In this document: positions 16,476 to 25,495 of the stretch, piece after piece
How positions within the stretch are numbered: the first letter of the stretch is position 1
Layout: each line of letters starts with the position of its first letter
Made by a program: the position numbers and the translations under genes
The notes under the pieces: generated by a model
Told to the model about the DNA's origin: nothing
The model's database searches: none
Seen by the model: only the letters and a program-made list of their open reading frames with translations
Source: an uncultured Oscillospiraceae bacterium
GTDB taxonomy: Bacteria; Bacillota; Clostridia; Oscillospirales; Ruminococcaceae
NCBI GenBank assembly: GCA_949745795.1
Contig: CATKAZ010000115.1
Span: 1 to 32,721 of the forward strand
Length of the DNA stretch: 32,721 bases
Direction of reading: 5' to 3'

Positions 16476-16958
16476 ATGAAAAAACATAAAATTCTAATAT
16501 TTATTTCATGGCTTTCAGTAATATTGTGGATGCTGCTTATATTCAGTTTTTCCGCACAGAATGCCGAACAATCGTCAAACACAAGCGGCGGCTTGGCGGA
16601 ATATCTTGCAAAATTAATTTATCATAACTTTGACCAATCTCAGGATATCTTAATTGACAAATGTCAATTTATAGTCAGAAAAACTGCACATTTTACAGTT
16701 TATGCTGTTTTAGGTATACTTTCATATACAGCGGTTCGTATTTCTAAATTTAAATTTCCAAATTTAATTGCCTCTATTATTTGTCTGACATATGCTGCAA
16801 GCGATGAAATTCATCAATATTTTGTACCCGGCAGAAGCTGTGAACTGCGTGATATTTGCATTGACTTTACCGGCTCTGTTGCAGGAATAACTGCAATTAC
16901 AGTTATTATTTTGATTATAAAAAAAATCAAAAAGAAAAAATATAAAAAAAACTCTTGA
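16476..16958 (+). CDS. VanZ-family membrane protein
   Basis: A 160-residue membrane protein with four predicted helices (about 4-22, 68-88, 95-112, 130-152). Characteristic are the FSFSAQNAEQS segment after helix 1, FIVRKTAHFTVYAVLG and the SDEIHQYFVPGRSCELRDICID motif of VanZ-like proteins (core DEIHQYFVPGRSCELRD). The name comes from teicoplanin resistance, but most family members have no shown role in it. The start is ATG 16476 with GGTGA just upstream. The stop codon TGA lies inside the -35 hexamer of the trp promoter. Confidence 0.9.
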   Translation: MKKHKILIFISWLSVILWMLLIFSFSAQNAEQSSNTSGGLAEYLAKLIYHNFDQSQDILIDKCQFIVRKTAHFTVYAVLGILSYTAVRISKFKFPNLIASIICLTYAASDEIHQYFVPGRSCELRDICIDFTGSVAGITAITVIILIIKKIKKKKYKKNS

Positions 16959-16983
16959 CAAATCGAAAATACAGACATATAAT
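16955..16983 (+). promoter_or_regulatory. Sigma-A promoter of the trp operon
   Basis: TTGACA (16955-16960), 17-base spacer, TATAAT (16978-16983): near-consensus. Transcription from about 16990 yields the T-box leader. The VanZ stop codon is within TTGACA. Confidence 0.9.
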
Positions 16984-16989
16984 ATAAAC

Positions 16990-17287
16990 ATAATATTTTT
17001 TAAATTCTAAGAGCAAAGGTAAGTAATCTGCAAAACGATGTTTCAGAGAGCCGATGGTTGGTGTGAATTCGGTACATACGCTGTTTGATGAATGGATTTG
17101 TGAGAAGCATAGTGAACAAAGCTTTTTAAGTTTCAAGTATCTATCGCCGTTGTTCCCACGTTACAGGGATAGGATATTAAGGAGTAATTCCGGCGTATCT
17201 GAAAAAGGAGAGTTTTTATTTTAACTCTTGAATTTGGGTGGCACCACGATGTCTATCGTCCCTTATGAGGATGATGGGCTTTTTTTA
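16990..17287 (+). promoter_or_regulatory. T-box leader responding to uncharged tRNA-Trp
   Basis: The leader has the stem I apical signature AGAGAGCC-GATGGTTGGTGTGAA (17046-17068 region). The specifier loop GAATGGAT has the Trp codon TGG at 17093-17095. A stem III hairpin pairs AGAGTT (17209-17214) with AACTCT (17223-17228). The T-box core GGGTGGCACCACG lies at 17236-17248. The TGGC bulge would pair with the tRNA end and calls for discriminator G, which fits tRNA-Trp. The competing terminator pairs 17251-17261 with 17269-17279, then TTTTTTT. Uncharged tRNA-Trp would favour the antiterminator and switch on trp genes. Confidence 0.96.
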
Positions 17288-17331
17288 TTGCCTTTTGCAA
17301 GTTTGCCTGAGCTAAAAAAGGAGAAATGATT

Positions 17332-18801
17332 ATGATTTATCCGTCAATTGAAGAAGCAAAGAAAAAATACAGTGAATACGATGTATTTCCGATTGTAAGG
17401 GAAATATTATCCGATTCATTTACACCTATTCACATTTTCAAAGCTTTGAAAAGAAATGAAGAAAATGCTTTTATTTTTGAAAGTGTTAATAATGGAAATC
17501 AATGGGGACGATATTCCTTTATCGGTATAAATCCGAAAATTGAAGTAAAAATCAACAAAGGTACAGTAAATATTACTGAAAACGGAACAACAACTGAAGA
17601 AAAAATTTCAAATCCCGTTAACTTTCTCCAAAATATTCTAAATAATTATAAATCCCCGAAAATTAAAAACATGCCGAACTTTACAGGCGGATTTGCCGGT
17701 TATTTCGGATACGATACAGTACGCTATACGGAAAAAAAGCTTGTTAATGTGCCAAAAGACGATACCCTGATGCCGGATTGTCACCTGTTCCTTTACGATG
17801 AAGTTGTAGCTTATGATCATCTTAACAGCAAAATAATAATTATAATAAATATTTATAATAACGATAATATCGAACAGCAATATAAAAATGCCGAAATTCG
17901 CATGGATAAAATTACCGATAAAATTAATTCTTATTTTGAAAGACCTAGAAATATCGGTAAAACACAAAACATTACAGTAAATTCAAACGTAACAAAGGAA
18001 GAATTTATAAACAATGTTGAAGAGGCAAAAAAACATATTGTTGCAGGGGATATTTTCCAGATAGTATTATCCCAGAGATTTGAAATTGACAATCCTCCTG
18101 ACAGCTTTAATGTTTACCGTATGCTAAGAGCAACAAATCCTTCCCCTTATCTGTACTATTTCAAAAATAAGGACTACAACATTGCCGGAGCTTCTCCTGA
18201 AATGCTTGTAAACGTTACAGACGGTATTGTAAAAACTAAGCCAATAGCAGGAACAGTACCACGAGGAAAAACCGAAGAAGAAGATATAGCTCTTGAAAAA
18301 TCACTTATTTCAGACCCTAAGGAATGCGCAGAACACACTATGCTTGTAGATTTGGGACGTAATGATGTGGGTAAGGTTTCAGAATTCGGAAGCGTTGAAG
18401 TTACAAGCTTTATGAAAACCGAAAGATATTCAAAGGTTATGCATCTTGTTTCCGATGTCAAGGGAAAGCTTAGAGCCGATAAAAATGCTCTTGACGCATT
18501 AATGGCAGTACTTCCGGCAGGAACTCTTTCTGGAGCGCCGAAAGTAAGAGCTATGGAAATTATTGACGAGCTTGAAAACAGAAGAAGAGGTCTTTACGGC
18601 GGTACAGTAGGATATATCGGCTTTGACGGTAATATTGATACATGTATTGCTATCAGAACAGTTTTATTTAAAAACAAAAAAGCCTATATTCAGGCAGGCG
18701 CAGGAATAGTTTACGATTCTGTTCCGGAAAAAGAATTCTGTGAAACTCAAAACAAAGCCAAAGCCATGATTAATGCTATAGAGGAGGCAACTGCTTTATG
18801 A
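17332..18801 (+). CDS. trpE: Anthranilate synthase component I
   Basis: A 489-residue chorismate-using subunit that, with the TrpG part of the next protein, makes anthranilate. The N-terminal domain holds the feedback region FIFESVNNGNQWGRYSFIG (about 45-63), where tryptophan would bind. The C-terminal chorismate-binding domain has FQIVLSQRFE, PSPYLYY, GTVPRG, DLGRNDVGKV, LSGAPKVRAMEIIDELE and GAGIVYDSVPEKE. Of two nearby ATGs, 17332 lies eight bases after AAAGGAG; the earlier one (17326) is only two bases away. It overlaps the next gene by four bases (ATGA). Confidence 0.97.
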   Translation: MIYPSIEEAKKKYSEYDVFPIVREILSDSFTPIHIFKALKRNEENAFIFESVNNGNQWGRYSFIGINPKIEVKINKGTVNITENGTTTEEKISNPVNFLQNILNNYKSPKIKNMPNFTGGFAGYFGYDTVRYTEKKLVNVPKDDTLMPDCHLFLYDEVVAYDHLNSKIIIIINIYNNDNIEQQYKNAEIRMDKITDKINSYFERPRNIGKTQNITVNSNVTKEEFINNVEEAKKHIVAGDIFQIVLSQRFEIDNPPDSFNVYRMLRATNPSPYLYYFKNKDYNIAGASPEMLVNVTDGIVKTKPIAGTVPRGKTEEEDIALEKSLISDPKECAEHTMLVDLGRNDVGKVSEFGSVEVTSFMKTERYSKVMHLVSDVKGKLRADKNALDALMAVLPAGTLSGAPKVRAMEIIDELENRRRGLYGGTVGYIGFDGNIDTCIAIRTVLFKNKKAYIQAGAGIVYDSVPEKEFCETQNKAKAMINAIEEATAL

Positions 18802-20432
18802 TACTGTTAATAGATAATTATGATTCATTCACATATAATCTTTATCAATATATAGGCGAATTGTATCAGGATATACAGGTTGTAAGAAATGATGAAATTA
18901 CAATTGATGAAATTGAAAGACTATCACCTCAGGCGCTTATAATCTCTCCCGGTCCGGGTTATCCGAAGGATGCCGGAATTTCAGTTGAAGCTATAAAACA
19001 TTTCAGCGGCAAACTGCCTATTCTTGGGATTTGTCTGGGACACCAATCAATCTGTGAGGCCTTCGGAGGCACAATTATTCCTGCTAAAGAACTTATGCAT
19101 GGTAAATCAAGCAATATAAAAATTGATAATACTTCGGTAATTTTCAAAGGACTTCCAGAAACTATTATCTCAGCCAGATATCATTCTTTGATTGCAGACA
19201 GCAGCAATGTTCCGGATTGTCTTAAAGTAACCGGTGTTGATTCTTCCGGTCAGATTATGGCTGTTGAACATAAAGAACATTCCACATACGGTTTGCAGTT
19301 CCATCCCGAATCAGTACTTACCGGATACGGTAAAATTATGATCAAAAACTTCCTTTTACAAATAAAAAATATTACAATAAGTGAAAAAGAAGTTTCGGAA
19401 AAAGAGTTACCCAAAACAGAATTAAAGTCATTAATCTCAAAAGTAGTAGATCAAAAGGATTTGACTCTTGAAGAATCAATGAAAGCAATGAATATTATTA
19501 TGAGCGGCAAAGCCACTGACGCACAGATTTCTTCATTCCTTACCGCACTGAGAATTAAGGGCGAAACTATTGAAGAAATTACCGGTCTCGCAAAAATAAT
19601 GAGAGAAAAAGCAAATACTATTGAAGATTGTAACGACGCTATTGACATTGTAGGTACGGGCGGAGACCTTTCAAACACATTTAATATTTCAACCACATCT
19701 TCATTTGTAATAGCAGGCTGCGGCGCTAAGGTTGCCAAGCACGGTAACAGAAGTGTTTCAAGCAAAAGCGGCGCTGCCGACGTACTGGAAAATCTAGGCG
19801 TTAAAATAACATCTTCTCCGGAACAGGCAAAGGAAATGATAAAATCTATCGGTATCTCATTCCTTTTTGCACAAAGTTATCACGGTTCTATGAGATTTGT
19901 CGGTCCTTCAAGACGAGAAACGGGAATCAGAACAGTATTTAATATATTGGGACCTCTTGCAAATCCTGCAAATACAGATTACATTCTTTTGGGTGTTTAT
20001 GATAAGGAACTTTTAAAGCCTATGGGCGAAGTCTTAATTAATCTGGGAATTAAAAGAGCAATGTTAGTATACGGAAATGACAAACTTGATGAAATTTCAA
20101 TATCCGATAATACATCTGTGTGTGAAATACGTAATAATGAAATGACATTTTATGAAATTAATCCCGTAGATTACGGATTCAGCAAAGCGTCCAAGGAAGA
20201 AGTTATAGGCGGTACTGCCGAAGAAAATGCACAGATTACTCTTGGTATTTTAAACGGTAAAATAAAAGATGCCAAGCGAGATATTGTACTTCTTAATGCA
20301 GGCTGCGCATTGTATATATACGGCAAGGCTGATTCAATAAAAAGCGGCATAGAGCTTGCCGCCGCAAGTATTGACGGCGGTTGGGCTTTGGCAAAGCTTA
20401 ATCAGCTTATTGAAAAATCTAACAGTTTTTAA
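18798..20432 (+). CDS. trpGD: Fused anthranilate synthase glutaminase and anthranilate phosphoribosyltransferase
   Basis: A 544-residue fusion protein. Residues 1-190 are the TrpG glutamine amidotransferase, with SPGPGYP, the nucleophile in GICLGHQ (C79) and FHPES (H169, E171); it supplies ammonia to TrpE. A charged linker (about 192-208) leads to TrpD (208-544), which joins anthranilate to PRPP: GTGGD (286-290), FNIST, KHGNRSVSSKSGAADVLE (about 314-331) and FAQSYHGSMR. All catalytic motifs are present. GD fusions also occur in enteric bacteria. The start is coupled to trpE by ATGA. Confidence 0.97.
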   Translation: MILLIDNYDSFTYNLYQYIGELYQDIQVVRNDEITIDEIERLSPQALIISPGPGYPKDAGISVEAIKHFSGKLPILGICLGHQSICEAFGGTIIPAKELMHGKSSNIKIDNTSVIFKGLPETIISARYHSLIADSSNVPDCLKVTGVDSSGQIMAVEHKEHSTYGLQFHPESVLTGYGKIMIKNFLLQIKNITISEKEVSEKELPKTELKSLISKVVDQKDLTLEESMKAMNIIMSGKATDAQISSFLTALRIKGETIEEITGLAKIMREKANTIEDCNDAIDIVGTGGDLSNTFNISTTSSFVIAGCGAKVAKHGNRSVSSKSGAADVLENLGVKITSSPEQAKEMIKSIGISFLFAQSYHGSMRFVGPSRRETGIRTVFNILGPLANPANTDYILLGVYDKELLKPMGEVLINLGIKRAMLVYGNDKLDEISISDNTSVCEIRNNEMTFYEINPVDYGFSKASKEEVIGGTAEENAQITLGILNGKIKDAKRDIVLLNAGCALYIYGKADSIKSGIELAAASIDGGWALAKLNQLIEKSNSF

Positions 20433-20443
20433 CGGTGGTTCAT

Positions 20444-21223
20444 ATGATTTTAGACAATATAATAGAAAAAAGAAAAATTCAGCTTGAAAAGGAAAAATCG
20501 GCTGTATCATTTTATGAAATAAAGCAAAAAGCAATAAATATTAATACTCCATGCCATGATTTTTATAAGGCATTAAGCAGTGAAAAGCTTTCTGTAATTT
20601 CGGAAGTAAAAAAGGCGTCCCCTTCAAAAGCTGTAATAAAAGAGGATTTCAATCCTGTTGAAATTGCAATTGCATATGGAAATGCAGGCGCTGACGCTAT
20701 TTCTTGTCTTACGGAAGAATTTTATTTTCAGGGAAGCAGCAAATATCTTCAGGAAATCAGAAAGACTGTAAATCTTCCGATACTCAGAAAGGATTTCATT
20801 TTTGACGAGTATCAGATATATGAATCCAGAGCAATCGGAGCTGACGCTATACTTCTTATTGCCGCTGTACTTGATACCGATACCATGAAACATTTTAAGG
20901 ACATTGCCGAAGGGTTGGGAATGAACTGTCTTTTCGAAGCTCATAACGAAAAAGAACTTGAATCAATTTTAAAATGTGATCCTAAAATAGTGGGAATAAA
21001 TAACAGAAACCTAAAAACCTTTGAAGTAAGCCTTGATAATACAGTTCGTTTAAGCAAAATGATTCCTGACAGATGCTTACTGGTTTCGGAAAGCGGCATA
21101 GCAGTCAGCGATGACATGAAAAAGGTTAAATCAGCCGGCGCTGACGCTGTTTTAATCGGCGAAACACTTATGAGAAGCGGAAATATCAGCGATACTATGG
21201 CTTCATTAAGGAAAAATGTATGA
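20444..21223 (+). CDS. trpC: Indole-3-glycerol phosphate synthase
   Basis: A 259-residue beta-alpha barrel enzyme that closes the indole ring of CdRP. Motifs in order: VISEVKKASPSKA (catalytic lysine region), LRKDFIFDEYQIYE, GADAILLIAA, VGINNRNLKTFEV and VSESGI, then GADAVLIGETLM at the phosphate site. Where most family members have SVLTE, this one has SCLTE. The start is ATG 20444, five bases after GGTGG; an upstream in-frame GTG at 20435 lies within that site. It overlaps trpF by four bases. Confidence 0.97.
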   Translation: MILDNIIEKRKIQLEKEKSAVSFYEIKQKAININTPCHDFYKALSSEKLSVISEVKKASPSKAVIKEDFNPVEIAIAYGNAGADAISCLTEEFYFQGSSKYLQEIRKTVNLPILRKDFIFDEYQIYESRAIGADAILLIAAVLDTDTMKHFKDIAEGLGMNCLFEAHNEKELESILKCDPKIVGINNRNLKTFEVSLDNTVRLSKMIPDRCLLVSESGIAVSDDMKKVKSAGADAVLIGETLMRSGNISDTMASLRKNV

Positions 21224-21843
21224 AAATAAAATTATGCGGAATAAGAAGATTGAAAGATATCCAGTATTTAAACGAATTCAAACCCGATTATGCAGGTTTT
21301 ATTCTGTCTGAAGGTTTCAGACGTTCCGTAGATTTGAGTACATTCTATGAACTGAAAAGTCACCTTGACAAGAACATCAAAACCGTAGGCGTTTTTGTAA
21401 ATGAGCCTTTGGAATACATTTTGAAATATTATGCCGAAGAACTTGATGTTATTCAGCTTCACGGCGATGAAACAGCCGAGTATTTACAAAAGCTTAAAAA
21501 TAAGGTAAAATGTAAAATATGGCGGGCAGTCAGAATCAAAAATTCTGAGGACATTATTACTGCTGATAATGCAGTTGCAGATCTGCTGCTTCTTGACAGC
21601 TTTTCGGCAAATGAATACGGCGGAACAGGAAAAACCGCCGATTGGAGTATCATTAACAGTGTTAATATAAAAACTCCGTTTTTCCTTGCGGGAGGTCTGA
21701 ACATGGATAATATCTGTGATGCCGTGAAAACAGTAAAACCATACGGTATAGACATCTCCGGAGGAATTGAAACAGACGGTTTTAAAGACAGAAATAAAAT
21801 AGAAATTATTATGAAGCTTATAAGGAGTGGGAACTTTGAATAA
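21220..21843 (+). CDS. trpF: Phosphoribosylanthranilate isomerase
   Basis: A 207-residue barrel enzyme that performs the Amadori rearrangement of phosphoribosylanthranilate. The general base is in KLCGI at the start (C6) and the acid is in [20 protein letters not shown] (the first Asp). [10 protein letters not shown] and [12 protein letters not shown] form the phosphate-binding end. Length is normal. ATG overlaps the trpC stop as ATGA, and the last eight bases overlap trpB. Confidence 0.96.
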   Translation: MKIKLCGIRRLKDIQYLNEFKPDYAGFILSEGFRRSVDLSTFYELKSHLDKNIKTVGVFVNEPLEYILKYYAEELDVIQLHGDETAEYLQKLKNKVKCKIWRAVRIKNSEDIITADNAVADLLLLDSFSANEYGGTGKTADWSIINSVNIKTPFFLAGGLNMDNICDAVKTVKPYGIDISGGIETDGFKDRNKIEIIMKLIRSGNFE

Positions 21844-23029
21844 AAAAGGTAGATTCGGAATTTACGGCGGACAATATGTTCCGGAAACAGTTATGCATGC
21901 CGTATGTGAACTTGAAGCAGCATATGAGCATTATAAAAATGACAAGGAATTTTGTGAAGAGCTCAAAGCTCTTTACAGAGATTATGCCGGACGTCCGTCA
22001 ATGCTTTACTATGCAGAAAAAATGACTAAAGACTTAAACGGTCCTAAAATTTATATAAAACGTGAAGATTTGAACCATACCGGTTCACACAAAATAAACA
22101 ACGTTTTAGGTCAGATCCTTCTTGCAAAGAAAATGGGTAAAAAGCGTATTATCGCTGAAACAGGCGCAGGTCAGCACGGTGTTGCAACCGCTACTGCAGC
22201 AGCTCTTTTCGGTATGGAATGCGAAGTTTATATGGGCGAAGTTGATATGGAAAGACAGTCCCTCAACGTTTACCGTATGGAACTGCTTGGAGCAAAGGTT
22301 ACCCCTGCAAAAAGCGGTACGGGTACTCTGAAAGACGCAATCAACGAGGCTATGAAAGACTGGGCTACAAATATCGAAACAACATATTACTTAATAGGTT
22401 CTGTTATGGGTCCTCACCCTTATCCCGAAATGGTGCGTGACTTTCAGAAAATTATCAGCGAAGAAATAAAAGTACAAATTAAAGAGAAAGAAAATAAGCT
22501 TCCGGACTGCGTCGTGGCCTGTGTAGGCGGCGGTTCTAACGCTATGGGTGCATTCTATAATTTTATAGAACATGATTCGGTTAGACTAATAGGTGCAGAA
22601 GCTGCCGGAAAAGGCGTTGACACTAAATATCATGCTGCTACTTCTGCAAAGGGCAGCGACGGTATTTTCCATGGTATGAAATCAATTTTTCTTCAAAATG
22701 ACGAGGGACAAATTGATGAAGTATATTCTATTTCTGCCGGTCTTGACTATCCGGGAATCGGTCCTGAGCATGCTGATCTTTTTAAAAGAAAAAGAGCGGA
22801 ATATATGCCTATAACTGATGAGGAAGCCGTATGTGCATTTGAGTATCTTTCAAGAACAGAAGGTATTATTCCTGCTATCGAATCCGCTCATGCAGTAGCT
22901 GCCGCAATGAAAATCGCGCCTTCAATGAATAAAAATCAAATTATGGTTATTAATTTATCCGGAAGAGGAGACAAAGACGTTTATCAGGTTGCACGATACA
23001 GAGGGGTGAAATTAAATGAACAGGATTAA
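21836..23029 (+). CDS. trpB: Tryptophan synthase beta chain
   Basis: A 397-residue PLP enzyme that joins indole and serine. Family motifs: [16 protein letters not shown] at the start, HTGSHKINN with the PLP lysine (K86), [19 protein letters not shown] for the cofactor phosphate and [12 protein letters not shown]. The start is most likely TTG at 21836-21838, eight bases after AAGGAG (21822-21827); an in-frame GTG at 21827 is inside that site. Hence trpB overlaps trpF by eight bases. It overlaps trpA by 14 bases. This is the common TrpB1 form. Confidence 0.97.
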   Translation: MNKKGRFGIYGGQYVPETVMHAVCELEAAYEHYKNDKEFCEELKALYRDYAGRPSMLYYAEKMTKDLNGPKIYIKREDLNHTGSHKINNVLGQILLAKKMGKKRIIAETGAGQHGVATATAAALFGMECEVYMGEVDMERQSLNVYRMELLGAKVTPAKSGTGTLKDAINEAMKDWATNIETTYYLIGSVMGPHPYPEMVRDFQKIISEEIKVQIKEKENKLPDCVVACVGGGSNAMGAFYNFIEHDSVRLIGAEAAGKGVDTKYHAATSAKGSDGIFHGMKSIFLQNDEGQIDEVYSISAGLDYPGIGPEHADLFKRKRAEYMPITDEEAVCAFEYLSRTEGIIPAIESAHAVAAAMKIAPSMNKNQIMVINLSGRGDKDVYQVARYRGVKLNEQD

Positions 23030-23804
23030 TAAGAAACTTCAAGAGTTAAAATCAGAAAATAAAAAAGCTCTTATTACTTACGTTACATGCGGAGACGGCG
23101 GTTATGACACAACTGAATCCGCCGTATTGAAAATGGCTGAAAACGGCGCTGATATAATTGAATTGGGTGTACCGTTTTCCGACCCGATCGCTGAAGGTCC
23201 GGTAATACAGGCAGCAAGTGAACGAGCTTTAAAAAACGGTACTACGCTAAAAGGAATTTTTGAGATGGTTAAGCGTCTCAGAAGTAAAACCAACATTCCC
23301 CTGCTTCTTATGATGTATGTCAATTCAATTTTTCGTTTCGGTACTGAAAAATTTTTTACAATGTGTGAAGAAACAGGGATTGACGGTGTTATAGTACCCG
23401 ATCTTCCATTTGAAGAAAAAGATGAAATTCAAGAATCAGCTGATAAGCATAATATCATTAATATCAGTCTAATTACTCCTACATCAACTGACAGAATAGG
23501 TATGATTGCAAAAGAAGCCAAAGGATTTGTTTATTGTGTTTCATCAACCGGTGTTACAGGTATGCGTTCGGGATTCTCTACAGATTTTAACCAATTTATA
23601 GGAGAAATTAAAAAGCATACCGATGCTCCGTGTGCTATAGGATTTGGAATTTCAGGTCCGGAACAAGCGAAAAATCTTAAACAATATTGTGATGGTGTTA
23701 TAGTAGGAAGCGCTATTGTAAATATAATCGGAGAAAATGAAAAGGATTCTGCCGAAAAGGTCGGTAAATTTACCATCAGTTTAAGAACCGCACTGGATGA
23801 ATAA
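23016..23804 (+). CDS. trpA: Tryptophan synthase alpha chain
   Basis: A 262-residue barrel that releases indole from indole-glycerol phosphate and passes it to TrpB. Motifs: [27 protein letters not shown] with catalytic E49, [12 protein letters not shown] and GFGISGPEQ at the phosphate site. The position that matches catalytic D60 of the Salmonella enzyme is glutamate (E60 in IAEG), which I recall as common in Clostridia. The start has GAGGGGTGA upstream, within trpB. Confidence 0.96.
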   Translation: MNRINKKLQELKSENKKALITYVTCGDGGYDTTESAVLKMAENGADIIELGVPFSDPIAEGPVIQAASERALKNGTTLKGIFEMVKRLRSKTNIPLLLMMYVNSIFRFGTEKFFTMCEETGIDGVIVPDLPFEEKDEIQESADKHNIINISLITPTSTDRIGMIAKEAKGFVYCVSSTGVTGMRSGFSTDFNQFIGEIKKHTDAPCAIGFGISGPEQAKNLKQYCDGVIVGSAIVNIIGENEKDSAEKVGKFTISLRTALDE

Positions 23805-23816
23805 GGACGTGTTATT

Positions 23817-24074
23817 ATGGGAACAAGTGCATCTGAAATATTCGATTTAAGGAATTTCTATTACTATAGTTGCGGCAATGTATTTACCGGAAGTCTTAAT
23901 AAATTTAATTATAAAATTATCCCTAAGGATAATGAATTAACTGTTATGATATGGCACGGTATGCTCTGCTCTGAACTAGCTGAAATTGAATCTATAAAGA
24001 AATTTCCTCTCGATGAAAATGGATTTGATAATATGATTCAATGGTTGGAAACTGAATATAAAAAACAAATATAA
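23817..24074 (+). CDS. 85-residue conserved-looking protein at the end of the trp operon
   Basis: A small soluble protein with no signal or membrane helix. It has an aromatic N-terminal half (IFDLRNFYYYSCGNVFTG), then a basic strand pair (FNYKIIPKDNELTVMIWHGM), then an acidic helix ending WLETEYKKQ. It starts 12 bases after trpA with AAGGA in the gap and precedes the operon terminator, so it is co-transcribed and falls under T-box control. I do not recognise a named family. A tryptophan-related role is only suggested by position. Confidence 0.8.
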   Translation: MGTSASEIFDLRNFYYYSCGNVFTGSLNKFNYKIIPKDNELTVMIWHGMLCSELAEIESIKKFPLDENGFDNMIQWLETEYKKQI

Positions 24075-24075
24075 G

Positions 24076-24115
24076 AATAACCGTTTATGTTTTAATTACA
24101 TAAACGGTTATTTTT
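24076..24115. terminator. Terminator of the trp operon, bidirectional
   Basis: AATAACCGTTTATGT (24076-24090) pairs perfectly with ACATAAACGGTTATT (24098-24112), followed by T. It serves the trp operon and the convergent GNAT gene, whose stop lies in its tail. Confidence 0.92.
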
Positions 24116-24557
24116 AATTGTTCAATATTTCCATCTGACGATAAAAAAGATCCTTAAAACCTTTTGATAAATATAATTTTTTTGCTCCAATATTTGACTC
24201 GGTTATTTCAAGACGAAAACGTGCAGTATTACTTTTGTATTTTTCAACTACAAAATCAATAAGTTCAGAACCAATCCCCTGAGACCTAAATTCAGGTTTT
24301 ACATAAATTTCATCAAGCCAGACTACTGTTCCGCCTGCTTCATTTGAATACGTCAATGCAAGAAGAATATAACCGGCAGTTTTATTATTTTTCTCACATA
24401 CATAAGCTTTTGCAAAGTCCGAACCATCTATTAAAAGATTAAATGTTTTTTCCATATTAGATATAGGTATAGAATGATCAACACCATCTGTATTATAAAA
24501 GTCAATGCACATTTTTATGAAATTAGTTTTATCACTTGAATTTATTTCACGAATCAA
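24114..24557 (-). CDS. GNAT-family N-acetyltransferase
   Basis: A 147-residue acetyl-CoA-dependent acetyltransferase. The acetyl-CoA loop is the classic V-x-x-x-x-R-x-x-G-x-G (VKPEFRSQGIGSELID, about 91-106) after VVWLDEIYV, and the C-terminal ESNIGAKKLYLSKGFK gives the final strand. The substrate cannot be told. The start appears to be TTG at 24555-24557, preceded by GGGGTGA at about five bases; no better ATG lies nearby. No promoter is evident, so it may be reached by readthrough from the ABC operon. Confidence 0.88.
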   Translation of the reverse strand: MIREINSSDKTNFIKMCIDFYNTDGVDHSIPISNMEKTFNLLIDGSDFAKAYVCEKNNKTAGYILLALTYSNEAGGTVVWLDEIYVKPEFRSQGIGSELIDFVVEKYKSNTARFRLEITESNIGAKKLYLSKGFKDLFYRQMEILNN

Positions 24558-24577
24558 TTTATCACCCCAATATATTT

Positions 24578-24612
24578 AAACAGCAAGCGGATAAAATCCA
24601 CTTGCTGTTTTT
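24578..24612 (-). terminator. Hairpin after the sugar ABC operon
   Basis: AAACAGCAAGCGGAT (24578-24592) pairs with ATCCACTTGCTGTTT (24596-24610), with one mismatch. On the minus strand the U-tract is weak (TTTAAATATATT), so termination may be partial and allow the GNAT gene to be read. Confidence 0.6.
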
Positions 24613-24625
24613 AATTAAAATATAA

Positions 24626-25495
24626 TTATTCTTTTACACCGCCAAGTGCAACACCTTCAACAATGAAACGTGACAGTAAGAGATAAATAATAACAACAGG
24701 AACGATTGATAATGCAATACCTGCATATATTACACCATAGTCAGCGATCTTATCGTTTGACTTCAGCATATTAATCATCATTGGCATTGTTACCTGTTCA
24801 AACTTACGTGAAACAAGAATCATTGATGGCTGATAGAAGTTATTCCAGTTTGCAATGAATGCAAAAATTGCCTGAACAGCAATAGCCGGCTTCATCATAG
24901 GAATAGCAATTGTAAGGAATGTTCTGAACTCTCCGCATCCATCAATACGTGCCGCTTCGACAATATCCAGTGGGAACGAAGATTTTAAATACTGCCTCAT
25001 AAAGAAAACAATAGGCGGCGCAGCAATTGTAGGAATAATCAGAGGAATAAATGAGTCTGAAAGACCTAATTTAATCATAAATTGCAAGAAACCAACTGAA
25101 GTAACCTGCATAGGAACCATCATTACAGCAAGAATAAATGTGTATGCCGGTCCTCTGAGCTTAAAATCATATACTACAAGACCATACGCTGTTAAAGCTG
25201 AGAAGAAAACACTAAGAACTGTACTTCCTACAGCAATAATAGCACTGTTCTTAAAACCGATAAACGGATCAAACTGAAACATTGGATCATTAAGCAGTTT
25301 CTCAACATTTGCAGCAAGATTACTTCCCGGAATAAATGAAACAGAACTGATAATATCTACATGTTTACGTGTTGCATTAATTATCAATATGTAAATCGGA
25401 ACGAGACATATAAGAGTCAAAATAATGCATACAACAAAATAAATCATGGATTTAGCACGGAGCTTAGCCGAATAATTTTCTTTTGGCTGACTCAT
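24626..25495 (-). CDS. Carbohydrate ABC transporter permease (MalG/MsmG type)
   Basis: A 289-residue inner permease of a CUT1 sugar importer. There are six predicted membrane helices, the first at about 14-34. The ATPase-contacting EAA loop is EAARIDGCGEFRTFLTIAIP (about 180-199). The C-terminal RFIVEGVALGGVKE is typical of MalG relatives. The start overlaps the upstream permease stop as ATGA. A single sugar cannot be assigned. The ATPase is not in this operon. Confidence 0.93.
   Translation of the reverse strand: MSQPKENYSAKLRAKSMIYFVVCIILTLICLVPIYILIINATRKHVDIISSVSFIPGSNLAANVEKLLNDPMFQFDPFIGFKNSAIIAVGSTVLSVFFSALTAYGLVVYDFKLRGPAYTFILAVMMVPMQVTSVGFLQFMIKLGLSDSFIPLIIPTIAAPPIVFFMRQYLKSSFPLDIVEAARIDGCGEFRTFLTIAIPMMKPAIAVQAIFAFIANWNNFYQPSMILVSRKFEQVTMPMMINMLKSNDKIADYGVIYAGIALSIVPVVIIYLLLSRFIVEGVALGGVKE

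Noticed and set aside
18798-20432. trpGD as a sequencing-error fusion of two genes
   Set aside because: The frame is continuous with a plausible linker and both domains are complete; trpGD fusions are known.
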